Shown here in pieces: positions 50,922-60,467 of a stretch of 64,000 nucleotides of DNA. The translations under genes and the position numbers were made by a program. Numbering within the stretch: the first letter of the stretch is position 1; every line of letters begins with the position of its first letter. The notes under the pieces were generated by a model. The model made no database searches. It had not been told where the DNA came from and saw only the letters and a list, made by a program, of their open reading frames with translations. Source of the DNA: Vavraia culicis subsp. floridensis (lineage: Eukaryota; Microsporidia; Pleistophoridae); NCBI RefSeq assembly GCF_000192795.1, contig NW_007360626.1:18970-82969 (forward strand), in the 5' to 3' direction.

Positions 50922-51465
50922 ACCAATGATGTAGTTTTACCAGATACTCGTTTGATTATCTGCTGATGAGGTTTGTTAAATAAATTAGCGTTCCAGCTGG
51001 TGGATCAAATCCTTTATATTGTGTTTGCTCGCGTGTTTGATCATAACAGAACCGATGGCACCGTTTTCTTGCTCCTTTATTTGCGTTCTATGCTGTGACC
51101 AACCGGCCTGATACAAAATTTCTTGCTATATCTTTTGCATATTTTAAACTTTTTTTCATCGTGTTAATGCCAAACATAACATCCTACTACACGACAGCAC
51201 ATATTTCAGGCTTCAGATTACAAAACCTACACGCAATGAGCCCTGTGCAACACTCACTTATATACCCAGCAAATTTAATTTAAATATTTTTATCATCCAT
51301 GATACGAAATGATACTTGCATCTCAAGCATTGATGGCTCGTTTAGCCATAAAAATATTCTTGTTGTGCACAACACTACGTGAACGCACTTTGCTGAATTC
51401 GCGGTTAAAGACAATAAAATAAATTACATTGCCAATGCATGACATAGCTAACAACCTTAATACCT
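50922..51465. other. Convergent intergenic region
   Basis: About 0.5 kb between SCC3 (plus) and CCT8 (minus). Nothing supported. Confidence 0.5.
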
Positions 51466-52902
51466 TTAATTATTTGCTACCGGCCCTTCATTCTTTGCCA
51501 CCAAATAGTCCTCGATCATCAACACCTCACAGGCCAAGTCAATGGCATACTCAAGTGTGCGCCGCTTGACACTGTAAATGTCCTTAAGCTGTTCATTATC
51601 AGCATTTTCTGATGGATAGAAATAGCTAAGTGCCTTTATAACAGCAGAGTAAACTAATTTTGATGAATCTCGGATATTTGCAGACAACTCAGCCAGGCGA
51701 TCCGAAAGCTGCAGCTCAAACCTTCCGGCTCCATCAACAAAATAGCAATCATTGCCTCGCAAGCTCTCCAGAATTTTTATGCCCTTTTCCAGCAGCAACT
51801 CCGATTCATCCAAATTGGATGCAAGGCTGTCCTTGAGAACGATTGACACGATGTTAGAATCCTTCTTTTCAAGTTGCAGGTATGTTTTGTTCTCGTCGTA
51901 AACCGTTGTGATGCTGTCTATTTCTCCAGTCTCTTCACGTCGCGGCTTTCTTATGGTTTGCAGCAAACTACCTCTCGACATTCTCATAATCCGCCTTATG
52001 TCAAATTTAGAGTTCACCTTTATAACCATCACATCGTTGTTATTAAAGAACTCGGCATACTGCTCATTGACATTCCCATTGCAGATAACAGCATTTACAC
52101 CTTCACATATTGAATCCACCAGGCATTCCATCCGCTTTTCCTCATCCTTGCTAAATCTTAGCATGTCCTCGGCCTTCTCGAACAACAAAGTTCCTTTCGT
52201 TTCGGTTCGTTCAATGTCGAGCGAAGTGTTGAAAATTGCTATTTTTCCACCGCTTTTCCTGACTGTTCCTTGCAGTACCTTCTCCAAAAACATACCATGC
52301 ACGATGAAACTATCGTCCAGACATCCCGTCTGTACCTTTTGAATCCTTATGTCATCCGGATTTACAAAACCAGATTCAACAACAGACTTACTCAAAAGCG
52401 TGGCAAGTATTTCATTTTTCAGGATTGGCATCAAAGTTCTTTTCAGCAATTCTTCATCGCTGAAATCAATCCCTTGTTTTTCCTTGAGCTCATCCATGAT
52501 CTTAAAAAGCTCTTCCTTTATATTTTTCAGTGTTGCTACAATTCTGTGCGCTTTCATTCCCTTAACAAGCAAGTCCTTACACTCCCTGAGCAGCTTACCA
52601 ACAAAAAGTATCAAAAAAGTGTTGCCATCACCCAGTTTGGACATCTTGAGCAAAATATCCTTGAAGAGAAACTGAATGGGATGTACCAGCTTGATTGAGC
52701 TGAGAATTTTGGTTGTTTCTGAGGTAATTATTAGGTTGTTGTAGCTGTCAACGATTATCTTTCTGTGTGGATCCGCCCTGAATGTGGTCGCGACAATGTC
52801 TATCAGCTCTTCGGCTTTGCTGACTGTCATTATCAATTTGACATTCTTATGCTGTATGGAATTGTTAAGAATTGATTGCAAACCGGTGTTGCTAAAATCC
52901 AT
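51466..52902 (-). CDS. CCT8: T-complex protein 1 subunit theta (CCT8), nucleotide site eroded
   Basis: One of eight subunits of the cytosolic chaperonin that folds actin and tubulin. The theta type is shown by GLQSIL..NIQ-like start, HPIQFLFKDIL, VGDGT-like GDGNTFLILFVGKLL, and IFNTSLDIERTETKGTLLFEKAEDMLRFSKDEE, which fits CCT8 best. Usual ATP-binding motifs are damaged: GPxG is replaced in FRADPHRK (42-48), NDAATI is SETTKI (61-66), GDGTT is GDGNT (91-95), and the DDG Asp used in hydrolysis is lost (EKGIK). CCT8 is a low-affinity ATP subunit in yeast, so this erosion is plausible. 478 residues, against about 545. The ATG follows AGTGACCCCCC. Confidence 0.88.
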   Translation of the reverse strand: MDFSNTGLQSILNNSIQHKNVKLIMTVSKAEELIDIVATTFRADPHRKIIVDSYNNLIITSETTKILSSIKLVHPIQFLFKDILLKMSKLGDGNTFLILFVGKLLRECKDLLVKGMKAHRIVATLKNIKEELFKIMDELKEKQGIDFSDEELLKRTLMPILKNEILATLLSKSVVESGFVNPDDIRIQKVQTGCLDDSFIVHGMFLEKVLQGTVRKSGGKIAIFNTSLDIERTETKGTLLFEKAEDMLRFSKDEEKRMECLVDSICEGVNAVICNGNVNEQYAEFFNNNDVMVIKVNSKFDIRRIMRMSRGSLLQTIRKPRREETGEIDSITTVYDENKTYLQLEKKDSNIVSIVLKDSLASNLDESELLLEKGIKILESLRGNDCYFVDGAGRFELQLSDRLAELSANIRDSSKLVYSAVIKALSYFYPSENADNEQLKDIYSVKRRTLEYAIDLACEVLMIEDYLVAKNEGPVANN

Positions 52903-53683
52903 GGGGGGTCACTTATTTCCTGGTAAAAACGCAGGCAAATTTTTGTCTCGTACGTAGGCGACGAGGTAGGGATCCAAGAATATTTGGTTATACACGGTTT
53001 AATCATTGTACACATGTTCTTTAGCACCAAATTTGGATACAAGTTATGAATGTATGACCCGAGTCGAGGTAGGGATAAAAATAATACGTGGAAAATGTTC
53101 TACAGATGGGTGTGTTGCGACATTCACAACGGATAAAAATTGAAATCCCGTAAAATTGCTGACAGCCAAGTGCGACTTTACGAATATTTTATCCACAATG
53201 CACAACCATTTTGTGCCATTTTAATGACAAATACCGGTTCCAACTTCATTTACAACACAAAAATGCTCTCTTGGCACAGAGTGCTCCAATCGCTGGCCTG
53301 AAACATGAGAGGAGACACATCAAGGTTGAACAAGTGAACTAGTTGTTAATAAACAGCACTGTGTACATGAATGCTTGAAAATAGAATCACGTATTTTTTC
53401 TTACATAAGAGATTTAATTCTTGTATGGTGTGAAGGCGATCACCTGGGATGTGTTTGGCGATAATGCCCAAAGATTGCGACCACATGGATCTCAAAAAAG
53501 CATATCAACGGAATAGGTATGCAAGGCAAAGCGGTCCTTGAACAATTTAATATTAAACATGGAGAGGGGGCTGCAATTATCACAAGATATGGTAACAGCT
53601 ATGGTGAACGGTACGAATAACAATGGTCATAAGGGGCGTATCACGCAAATAAACAATATAACTTATTTATTTACTGGTAAATA
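52903..53683. other. Intergenic region
   Basis: About 0.8 kb between two minus-strand genes. No supported frame or RNA gene. Confidence 0.5.
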
Positions 53684-56600
53684 TCATACATTGGTAGGCG
53701 TGTTCTCATATGCACGGTACGTGTTTTCTCGTAAAGATCGGACGTTATCTCTAGGAGTACTAAGATAACATCGGTCTATCATCCTGTCAATCGTTTTGGA
53801 ATCATACGACTGGTACAATATGTCACTATCCTCAATAACGATGAAAAAGAAATGGTCAATAAGGTAAGCCGTTATATATTCGTATGAAGTTGCAAAATTA
53901 CCAATGAAAGGTATAACCGAGAACGAATGGGCTTCTAAAAGCATATTCCCGTACGTAACATACACGGAAAACGGATGTGTTGAATTACTAAGCGGTTGAC
54001 AATTTGGAGGAAATATAAATTTCTTTCGTCCACTTGAATTGAAATACACCGGCAAAAAAACTGCGTTGTCGTGGCAAAAATTCGCAATGTTAAGCTCAAA
54101 GTACAAATTGCCATTGATTCCCATAAATACACTCAAATCATGTTTTAGGTTGAGAGTTAAGCGAAAACCTATCTTTGTGAATATGTAAAACAGCTCGGAC
54201 CGTTTCATGGACCTAAACAACAAATCTGTTCGCCCACCATTCATGAACTGTAATACATCACTCCACACTGTAAAGGCGGTATATACATCCTTAATATGGA
54301 AGGATTGGTGCTTTTTCGATACCTTGAGCGAAATATTGGTTTGAAACTTTAAAATATGGTCAGACTCTGATTCATTGACCGGATTACTGACCCGGCTGTC
54401 ATGCCGAGTATAATAAATAGGAAATGTCAATGTCTGATCCACTGCTGCATCAACGGCTACCATATTGATAGAGCGTATCGCTATGTGCAACAATTGGAAT
54501 TCTTCTATTATCAAATGAATAGTAATTTCAGATGGCAGTGTTTCAAAACCTAAAAACTTGTGAAAAGACCATATTCTTCCAATCTTTCGCTGTAAATTTG
54601 GATATTTTAGCACAATTTGTACTATGTAGGGATTTTCATCTACATTGATCTCTAAGCTTGGTGGATCATTAGTGCTGCTCCCGCTGTTATCATCCTTGGC
54701 TATGAACTTGGCGAATTCCTGGACCGAGAAATTCTTGTGTTTTTTGAAAAACTTGTTTAAAAAAAACTTGCGCTCAGCTATCTGCTTTACATCCGCGTTA
54801 GCATTGCCATTTTGTGCATTATCAATAGCATTCACTTGGTCTTCTGATACTGAAGTCCTGTACTCAATCAAAAAGCCTATGGATAGAGGATATCCAAGCG
54901 ATTTCCGGGTGTTCTGCGCAAAACTCGTCAGTGCAACATTTGATTCTTGAAGATGGAATCTAAAAAAACTGTCATTCTCATCACATCGCGATTCTATGTT
55001 GATATCCGACCACGAAATGCGCAATCCTGGCGAACTGGAGTCTTTCGTTTTTAGATTTTTCTCTGCATAGTGCAAAATACCACCTATACCCAGCCCACGG
55101 AATGTATTCAGGTGTATGCACGCAGTCGCATGTTTTTTACCTCCTCTAATATTGTCTCGTTCAATAATTTGCTTCTCTTTGAACTCGCAAAACAACGTAA
55201 ACGGCTGTATGAACTGAGATAGCAAGGATTTTGATGTGCAGGACACACGGTAATACTCAGAGATCGCACCCAAACCTAACATATCAAAATTAAAACTATT
55301 ACTCAGCCCGTCAATGTAGATGCCGTGCACTTTCGAGTAACATATTACAAAATTTGACAGTATAGCTTCAATATGCGCTATTTCATCGCCCAATTTGTCA
55401 TAAAGAGTAAATTCAACCGCAGGGCCCTTCTCAATCCGATTCATCACAAAAAAATCCTCTGTCAGGATATATCTGTTCTTATACAATGTTCCATTTATCC
55501 TTCCACTAATACCTGACACCACATAACGTGAATTATCGATTAGCTGGTTGTACCACGGTGTTTTCTTTTCTCCCGATACTAGCTCAAACAAATTTATTGC
55601 GTGTTTATTATTTACAAGTATGTGTTTGAAACTATCGTCCAGCACTTCCTTTTCCTTAACAAGCTTATGAGAGGCACTAACCATTATCTCTACTTCGCTC
55701 ACGAAGCTTATTCCCATAAAAACGTTTTCACTCGAAAAAAATACGCACAATTTCAGGAAACAGTTCACTGAAAAGGTCTTAAGCTGTACTCTGAAACGAA
55801 AACCGACGAGGTTAAGCAAGCACTCTGCCCTTGCATCCTTGAAGTAAGACAGAGTTTCCGATTTGATCAAAATCATATTCTGATCTGGATGTTCGCTGAT
55901 ATTGTGAAAAAATCTCATTGACAGATCTGGCGATGATTTTTCTATGTGCTCCCTAAAACTGAACCTTAACCCGTCTTTGACACCGTACGAAATGAAAAAG
56001 TTTTTAAATATGCCTTGCAGCACGGCATTTGGAAAACTTGTTCTTATATAAACCGTACCGTTGTTCAGAATCGTTGTTATAATCCGCTGCAAATTGAACA
56101 ATTGAACCTTTGTTTTCAGTATGTGACCCTTGATGTACTGCTCGATTTCAATTTCGGCAACAATCTCATCCTCAACAATGCAGTCCAGGGTCAAATGCTG
56201 CACAACCTCAAATAAATATCGTATCACCGTGTTTCCTTTGCCAATCTTTTTGATGAAAATCGCTTCATCCTTTGGATCATAGTTTATGTTTATATTCCGA
56301 GGTGCGCTCTCGCCGTTTGTTGGCTCAGATACCTGATCACTGACAAACATCAGCACCGGCACGTGCAGTTTGTCAAAAAACCTGTTAAATATACCATAAT
56401 CCACCTTGAGACGACACATCATCAGCTGCAAGTGATCGATGCCACTATCGAGTGTTTTGATCGTTTTTTTGATGATATCGTTGGCACATAGGCCATGCTC
56501 ATCATAAAACTTCAGTGTAATACACAACTTCTCCTGCACAGCCCCTCTTTCGATCGACATAGGATCGATTATCATATCAAACAAGTAATTACAGCACTTT

Positions 56601-57283
56601 GCTTCAAGCGTTAGCTGCGGTATATAGATCTTAAAAAATTCTGACATGGCATATCCTGTCAGCTTCAGATGAATATTGAGCGTATCATCAACAGCATTTA
56701 TCTGCTCGATGTCCACTTTTTTTCTTGTTTTGCAATCTTTGCCGTCCAAATCAATGATGTAATCCCCTGTCATGCGTTTCCCCAAATATATCCCGAATAT
56801 TCTCGGGCTCAGTTTATATTTTAACGCAATTTTTATCTTTTTGGCCTTAAAAACACACATAGCATTCTCATTTCTGATGTCCACAATTCTTAGAAGGTGG
56901 TCCTTCACCGCTATCTGCTTCCCCTTCTGCAGTATTGTCTCATCCTTTCGGACAGAAAAAAGCAGTAAATATTTCTGCGGCTCGGTGGACACGTAGAAGT
57001 TGATGCTTATATCCGAAATTTTAACGTTGATCGGGCTCCTGTTCGTGAATCCAGCTGTTATGTGGATGTTGTAAGGATCTTGTGCCATGTTGTACGAAAT
57101 GTCTTCGATTTTGAATTTGTTCGAGTCAAACACCAAAATGCGGAACAGCATGAGCAGCATGCCAAAGAGCAATGGAGCGATTAAAGCCATCAACAACATT
57201 ATAATCGTCCTTATAAAACGATTCTTTGCCCTCTTTCGGTCGATATAACTCTCCTCCATCATTTGCTGTAGAATGTTTTTCAT
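53684..57283 (-). CDS. Large single-pass membrane protein with LEA/WHy-like beta domains, unknown
   Basis: 1199 residues. A short cytosolic N-terminus (KNRFIRT) precedes one transmembrane helix at about 24-50; the remainder is probably lumenal or extracytoplasmic. Residues about 57-120 (FKIEDISYNM...NIHITAGFTNRSPINVKISDISINFYV) match the LEA2/WHy pattern of strands around an N-P/N-R-S-P-I-N motif, and later parts repeat similar beta-rich modules. Fungal vacuolar proteins with tandem LEA-like domains, such as Tag1, have this organisation, but I cannot prove homology. The ATG has GGCCCATC about 9 bases upstream. Function open. Confidence 0.6.
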   Translation of the reverse strand: MKNILQQMMEESYIDRKRAKNRFIRTIIMLLMALIAPLLFGMLLMLFRILVFDSNKFKIEDISYNMAQDPYNIHITAGFTNRSPINVKISDISINFYVSTEPQKYLLLFSVRKDETILQKGKQIAVKDHLLRIVDIRNENAMCVFKAKKIKIALKYKLSPRIFGIYLGKRMTGDYIIDLDGKDCKTRKKVDIEQINAVDDTLNIHLKLTGYAMSEFFKIYIPQLTLEAKCCNYLFDMIIDPMSIERGAVQEKLCITLKFYDEHGLCANDIIKKTIKTLDSGIDHLQLMMCRLKVDYGIFNRFFDKLHVPVLMFVSDQVSEPTNGESAPRNININYDPKDEAIFIKKIGKGNTVIRYLFEVVQHLTLDCIVEDEIVAEIEIEQYIKGHILKTKVQLFNLQRIITTILNNGTVYIRTSFPNAVLQGIFKNFFISYGVKDGLRFSFREHIEKSSPDLSMRFFHNISEHPDQNMILIKSETLSYFKDARAECLLNLVGFRFRVQLKTFSVNCFLKLCVFFSSENVFMGISFVSEVEIMVSASHKLVKEKEVLDDSFKHILVNNKHAINLFELVSGEKKTPWYNQLIDNSRYVVSGISGRINGTLYKNRYILTEDFFVMNRIEKGPAVEFTLYDKLGDEIAHIEAILSNFVICYSKVHGIYIDGLSNSFNFDMLGLGAISEYYRVSCTSKSLLSQFIQPFTLFCEFKEKQIIERDNIRGGKKHATACIHLNTFRGLGIGGILHYAEKNLKTKDSSSPGLRISWSDINIESRCDENDSFFRFHLQESNVALTSFAQNTRKSLGYPLSIGFLIEYRTSVSEDQVNAIDNAQNGNANADVKQIAERKFFLNKFFKKHKNFSVQEFAKFIAKDDNSGSSTNDPPSLEINVDENPYIVQIVLKYPNLQRKIGRIWSFHKFLGFETLPSEITIHLIIEEFQLLHIAIRSINMVAVDAAVDQTLTFPIYYTRHDSRVSNPVNESESDHILKFQTNISLKVSKKHQSFHIKDVYTAFTVWSDVLQFMNGGRTDLLFRSMKRSELFYIFTKIGFRLTLNLKHDLSVFMGINGNLYFELNIANFCHDNAVFLPVYFNSSGRKKFIFPPNCQPLSNSTHPFSVYVTYGNMLLEAHSFSVIPFIGNFATSYEYITAYLIDHFFFIVIEDSDILYQSYDSKTIDRMIDRCYLSTPRDNVRSLRENTYRAYENTPTNV

Positions 57284-58574
57284 TTATTAGCGATGGGCCA
57301 TCGAATTTTTTTTAAGAGTTAGTATTTTTTATGGTAATTTTGTAGTTTAAATCCGGAGATAGAGCGTGCAAAAAATGGCATTAAAGCCACACGTACACTT
57401 AAACAATGTTTTTTGTATGGAAAACGACAAAATGACAGAATCTGTCTTTAATTGATTGAAATGCCTGTTTTGCACGCCATTTATTCGTGCTTTATTGCGT
57501 ACTTTGGTCATTTTGTGTTTCTATGATAATTAATCGGCTTGATATGACCACAAAAGTTATATCTATGAAATTGCTGAAAAGAATTCAAAAACATCAGTCT
57601 GCTATATCGCAACATAAGACGCATCATAAAACTTTGAGAATGCTAAATATTATCGTTAAACACTTTTCATGACACAGCATTCTATAGCTTGGCTGTTGGC
57701 CCTCCCAAAATACTTAGGACACACCACCTCAGTACACGTAATAGGCAAATTTACTCGTATGATAAGGTCTAATAAAAAGGCGATGGTGATTTTAACTAAA
57801 ATATGCGCCATTATCACGCTTAAACGATTTAGTTTTTCACATAGATTGCAAAAAATAATTCGTGTGCTAATTGCTAGTAGGACCAATAGAACAATCCTAG
57901 ATAGCCGAGATTGTGTTTATAGATAATAAACTGTCTTAAAAATCGATGTGTCTCGTATCAAGTTTTCTTGCGCCGATAGCAAAAAGAGAATACACGAAAA
58001 ATTAAAAATAAATTAAGTAAATTTAATTGGGATTTGAATTAATTACAGGAATGGAAATACACAATATTAAGGAAGAATTTATTTGAGATACATGTTCTTT
58101 ATTGCTGCTTCTGTACACATAAATCAGCACATACTACCACTCCGTGTACAACTTTTAAATTTGGTGCATAACATTGCTTTGAGCCGTGAACTATCAGGTA
58201 TAGTCGCTCTGCGTGTGTATGCGTCGGATCAACGAGGTTTTCCACAGTGTGTAAAGTCGCGTTATACTCTGGCAATGCGATCGCTCTGCATTGCTGGGAG
58301 CGATAACAAAGCTAATGGCAATATGGCACAAAATTGTTGCTTTTTACGGCTGAGAATTGTGAAAGCGCTCTTCTTCTGGAAGCAGCGTGCTGAGGGCTTC
58401 TCGTGACGTAAACATGTCTTCAACATACAGAGACCGTGCGAAGCACCAAGATATTTTGCATTTGTGAAGTGGCAGTAGACAAATCTTCAAAAAAAATTTA
58501 AGCCTAGTATTCGACAGCGCTTTGATGCGACCCAGAGTACACCAAATTAAAGTACAAACTCACATACTTAATCT
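57284..58574. other. Intergenic region, 1.3 kb
   Basis: Between two minus-strand genes. Overlapping small frames on both strands (57656-57926, 58083-58406) lack C-runs and recognisable products. An ACAGAGA string near 58427 was examined as a U6 snRNA mark and rejected. Confidence 0.5.
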
Positions 58575-59597
58575 TTATTTGTAGCTTTGCAACATATTGA
58601 ATATTGTCTCCTGTATCATCGGGTCATAGAATGTTTTATTATTGGCATCAAATTTTGATCCCTTGAGCAGATGGCCCTGCCTAATGATCCAGTCGTTTAT
58701 AAACGAATTCGGATTAGCAGAAAATTTCTTCAGCACCTCGCATTTCGTGTTAGCCCGTTTTAAAGTGTCGAATAGGCCCGCAATCTTCTGATCCAGTTGA
58801 AATATAACATTGTTCGAGTACATGACCGGAAACTCGTAGAAATCATCAACATCGATCGGAACGTCAAAATTGCTTGTATAATTATTCTGTGCTGGTATTT
58901 CAAATATAAGTGGGTCAAGCGGCAGTAGCAAAGCAGAAACCAACCTGGGCATGTCCAAGATCTTGAAATGATCGCAGTCAAATATTTCCCTCAGCTTCTC
59001 GTCGCAGGTCACAATAAAATCACTTGTTTCGGTGATCAACCTGTTCAACCGTATATACTTCCACAAATCAATTAGCAAACCAGTTTTGGTCTCTGTTTCT
59101 TTGTTAAATAGTTTGCGCACCGGCGCTGCAAGCTTATAGCGATCAAAGGTATTCTCAAATTCGAGCAATACGGTAACTTTTTCTGGCATGTCTTCCAAAT
59201 TAAGCTCAAAGCAGTCTATCACATCGTTTTTAGTTTTTGACCACTCATAGCACTTTCTTAAAACTTTTTCGTGCAGCTCTGAACAGCCATCGCTCCTTTT
59301 GATTCTCTTCGCAGTGTCCTCCTCTTTGTCTCCAAAATCAAGCTTTACACATACGTTCTTCAGCACATCGGACATTCGCAGTTCTGTCGTGTTTGTAAAA
59401 TCGTTGATCACTCTCCCATCAATCTTGAGCAGAAACGAATCCTCGAAAAGTTCGAAATTAACAAATAATCTGAGTCTTTTCGTGCATTTTATTCGCTTGT
59501 AGTGTGACTCCTCGACTAACAGCTTCTTTTTTAAAACTGCTTTGTCCAGATGCATTTCCAAAAGTCTCAATTTTTCGTACAAATCCAAAAGTGTCAT
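58575..59597 (-). CDS. SWIB/MDM2-domain protein, SWI/SNF subunit (Swp73/Rsc6/BAF60-like)
   Basis: Component of SWI/SNF or RSC chromatin remodellers. At about residues 160-245 a SWIB domain is visible: KLAAPVRKLFNKETETKTGLLIDLWKYIRLNRLITE, then CDEKLREIFDCDHFKILDMPRLVSALLLPLDP, which follows the BAF60 pattern (LLGIHTxTRPxIIxALWQYIKxNKLQD...CDxxLxQIF). The upstream part fits the Swp73 N-terminal beta domain and the end is helical, with a C-terminal segment INDWIIRQGHLL seen in the family. 340 residues. The frame extends upstream but the ATG at 59597 follows TTAGCCCCT and the upstream part is Cys-rich and unlike protein, so I reject it. Confidence 0.82.
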   Translation of the reverse strand: MTLLDLYEKLRLLEMHLDKAVLKKKLLVEESHYKRIKCTKRLRLFVNFELFEDSFLLKIDGRVINDFTNTTELRMSDVLKNVCVKLDFGDKEEDTAKRIKRSDGCSELHEKVLRKCYEWSKTKNDVIDCFELNLEDMPEKVTVLLEFENTFDRYKLAAPVRKLFNKETETKTGLLIDLWKYIRLNRLITETSDFIVTCDEKLREIFDCDHFKILDMPRLVSALLLPLDPLIFEIPAQNNYTSNFDVPIDVDDFYEFPVMYSNNVIFQLDQKIAGLFDTLKRANTKCEVLKKFSANPNSFINDWIIRQGHLLKGSKFDANNKTFYDPMIQETIFNMLQSYK

Positions 59598-60467
59598 AGG
59601 GGCTAAAAAAATAATTTTTAGATCATTATTTGCCTGTGCGCTGCAGTATTGCAGTGCACACCAACATAGCACATGCTGGTTGCACTGTTTTATGAGCATT
59701 ATCATATTAAGCCTCTCAACGGTTCAATTCAGCTTATTTTGTTACAATGCAGGTGTTACTGGCGTATTACTGCAAGCGTGTAGGCCATTGTTTTATGTTA
59801 CCATAGCTATTTCTGGTACTACGTATTGCTGGTGGTTAGGAAGTACGATAATTCGTTGTTAATCAGGTCTTCTTACCTTAAAGTTAACGACACGGATGTG
59901 TGGTGTTGATACCCATGCCTGTAGGCTGGTATAATAAAATAGATTGGTAATGGACTTAAGCTATTAACCTTTTAAATGAACGTAGAACATTCTGCAGTAG
60001 ATCACGCGAATGATTTGGCAACTATAGTACACCTCTGATTTTTGTTTACACTATCGCTTGTCCATTCTCCACACAGCATCAACCAACAGCAACCGTTTCA
60101 TTTGCTGTTATGGACATCAAGTCCGATGAAAAATGGCAATTTTATACGGACATGAATGTTTGGCGGGTCGCACGTCCTACGGCTATAAAAAATTGCGCAT
60201 GCTTCGCACATACTAACAGCAATTTATAAAACACGTAACGTAAAAAATAGCAAAAAAAGCAAACAGACAGAACTATTGAAAATCAGTCTTACGTTTAATA
60301 CACAACAAAAAGGTTCAATCACTTTCTCCACTGCGTTTGATCATACATGGCTACCAAGCATGTAGACAACCTGGGCATTGAAATACATCTCGTCACATCA
60401 AATCAAAGATTGTGTTTTTAGGCAAAATGTATGCCAAACAAGGACTAGAACTGTTCATATCCATACA
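59598..60467. other. Intergenic region
   Basis: About 0.9 kb between two minus-strand genes. No supported frame; no RNA gene recognised. Confidence 0.5.

Noticed and set aside
58415..58460. ACAGAGA as a possible U6 snRNA core
   Set aside because: The following bases do not match the conserved U6 sequence and no flanking U6 elements are present.
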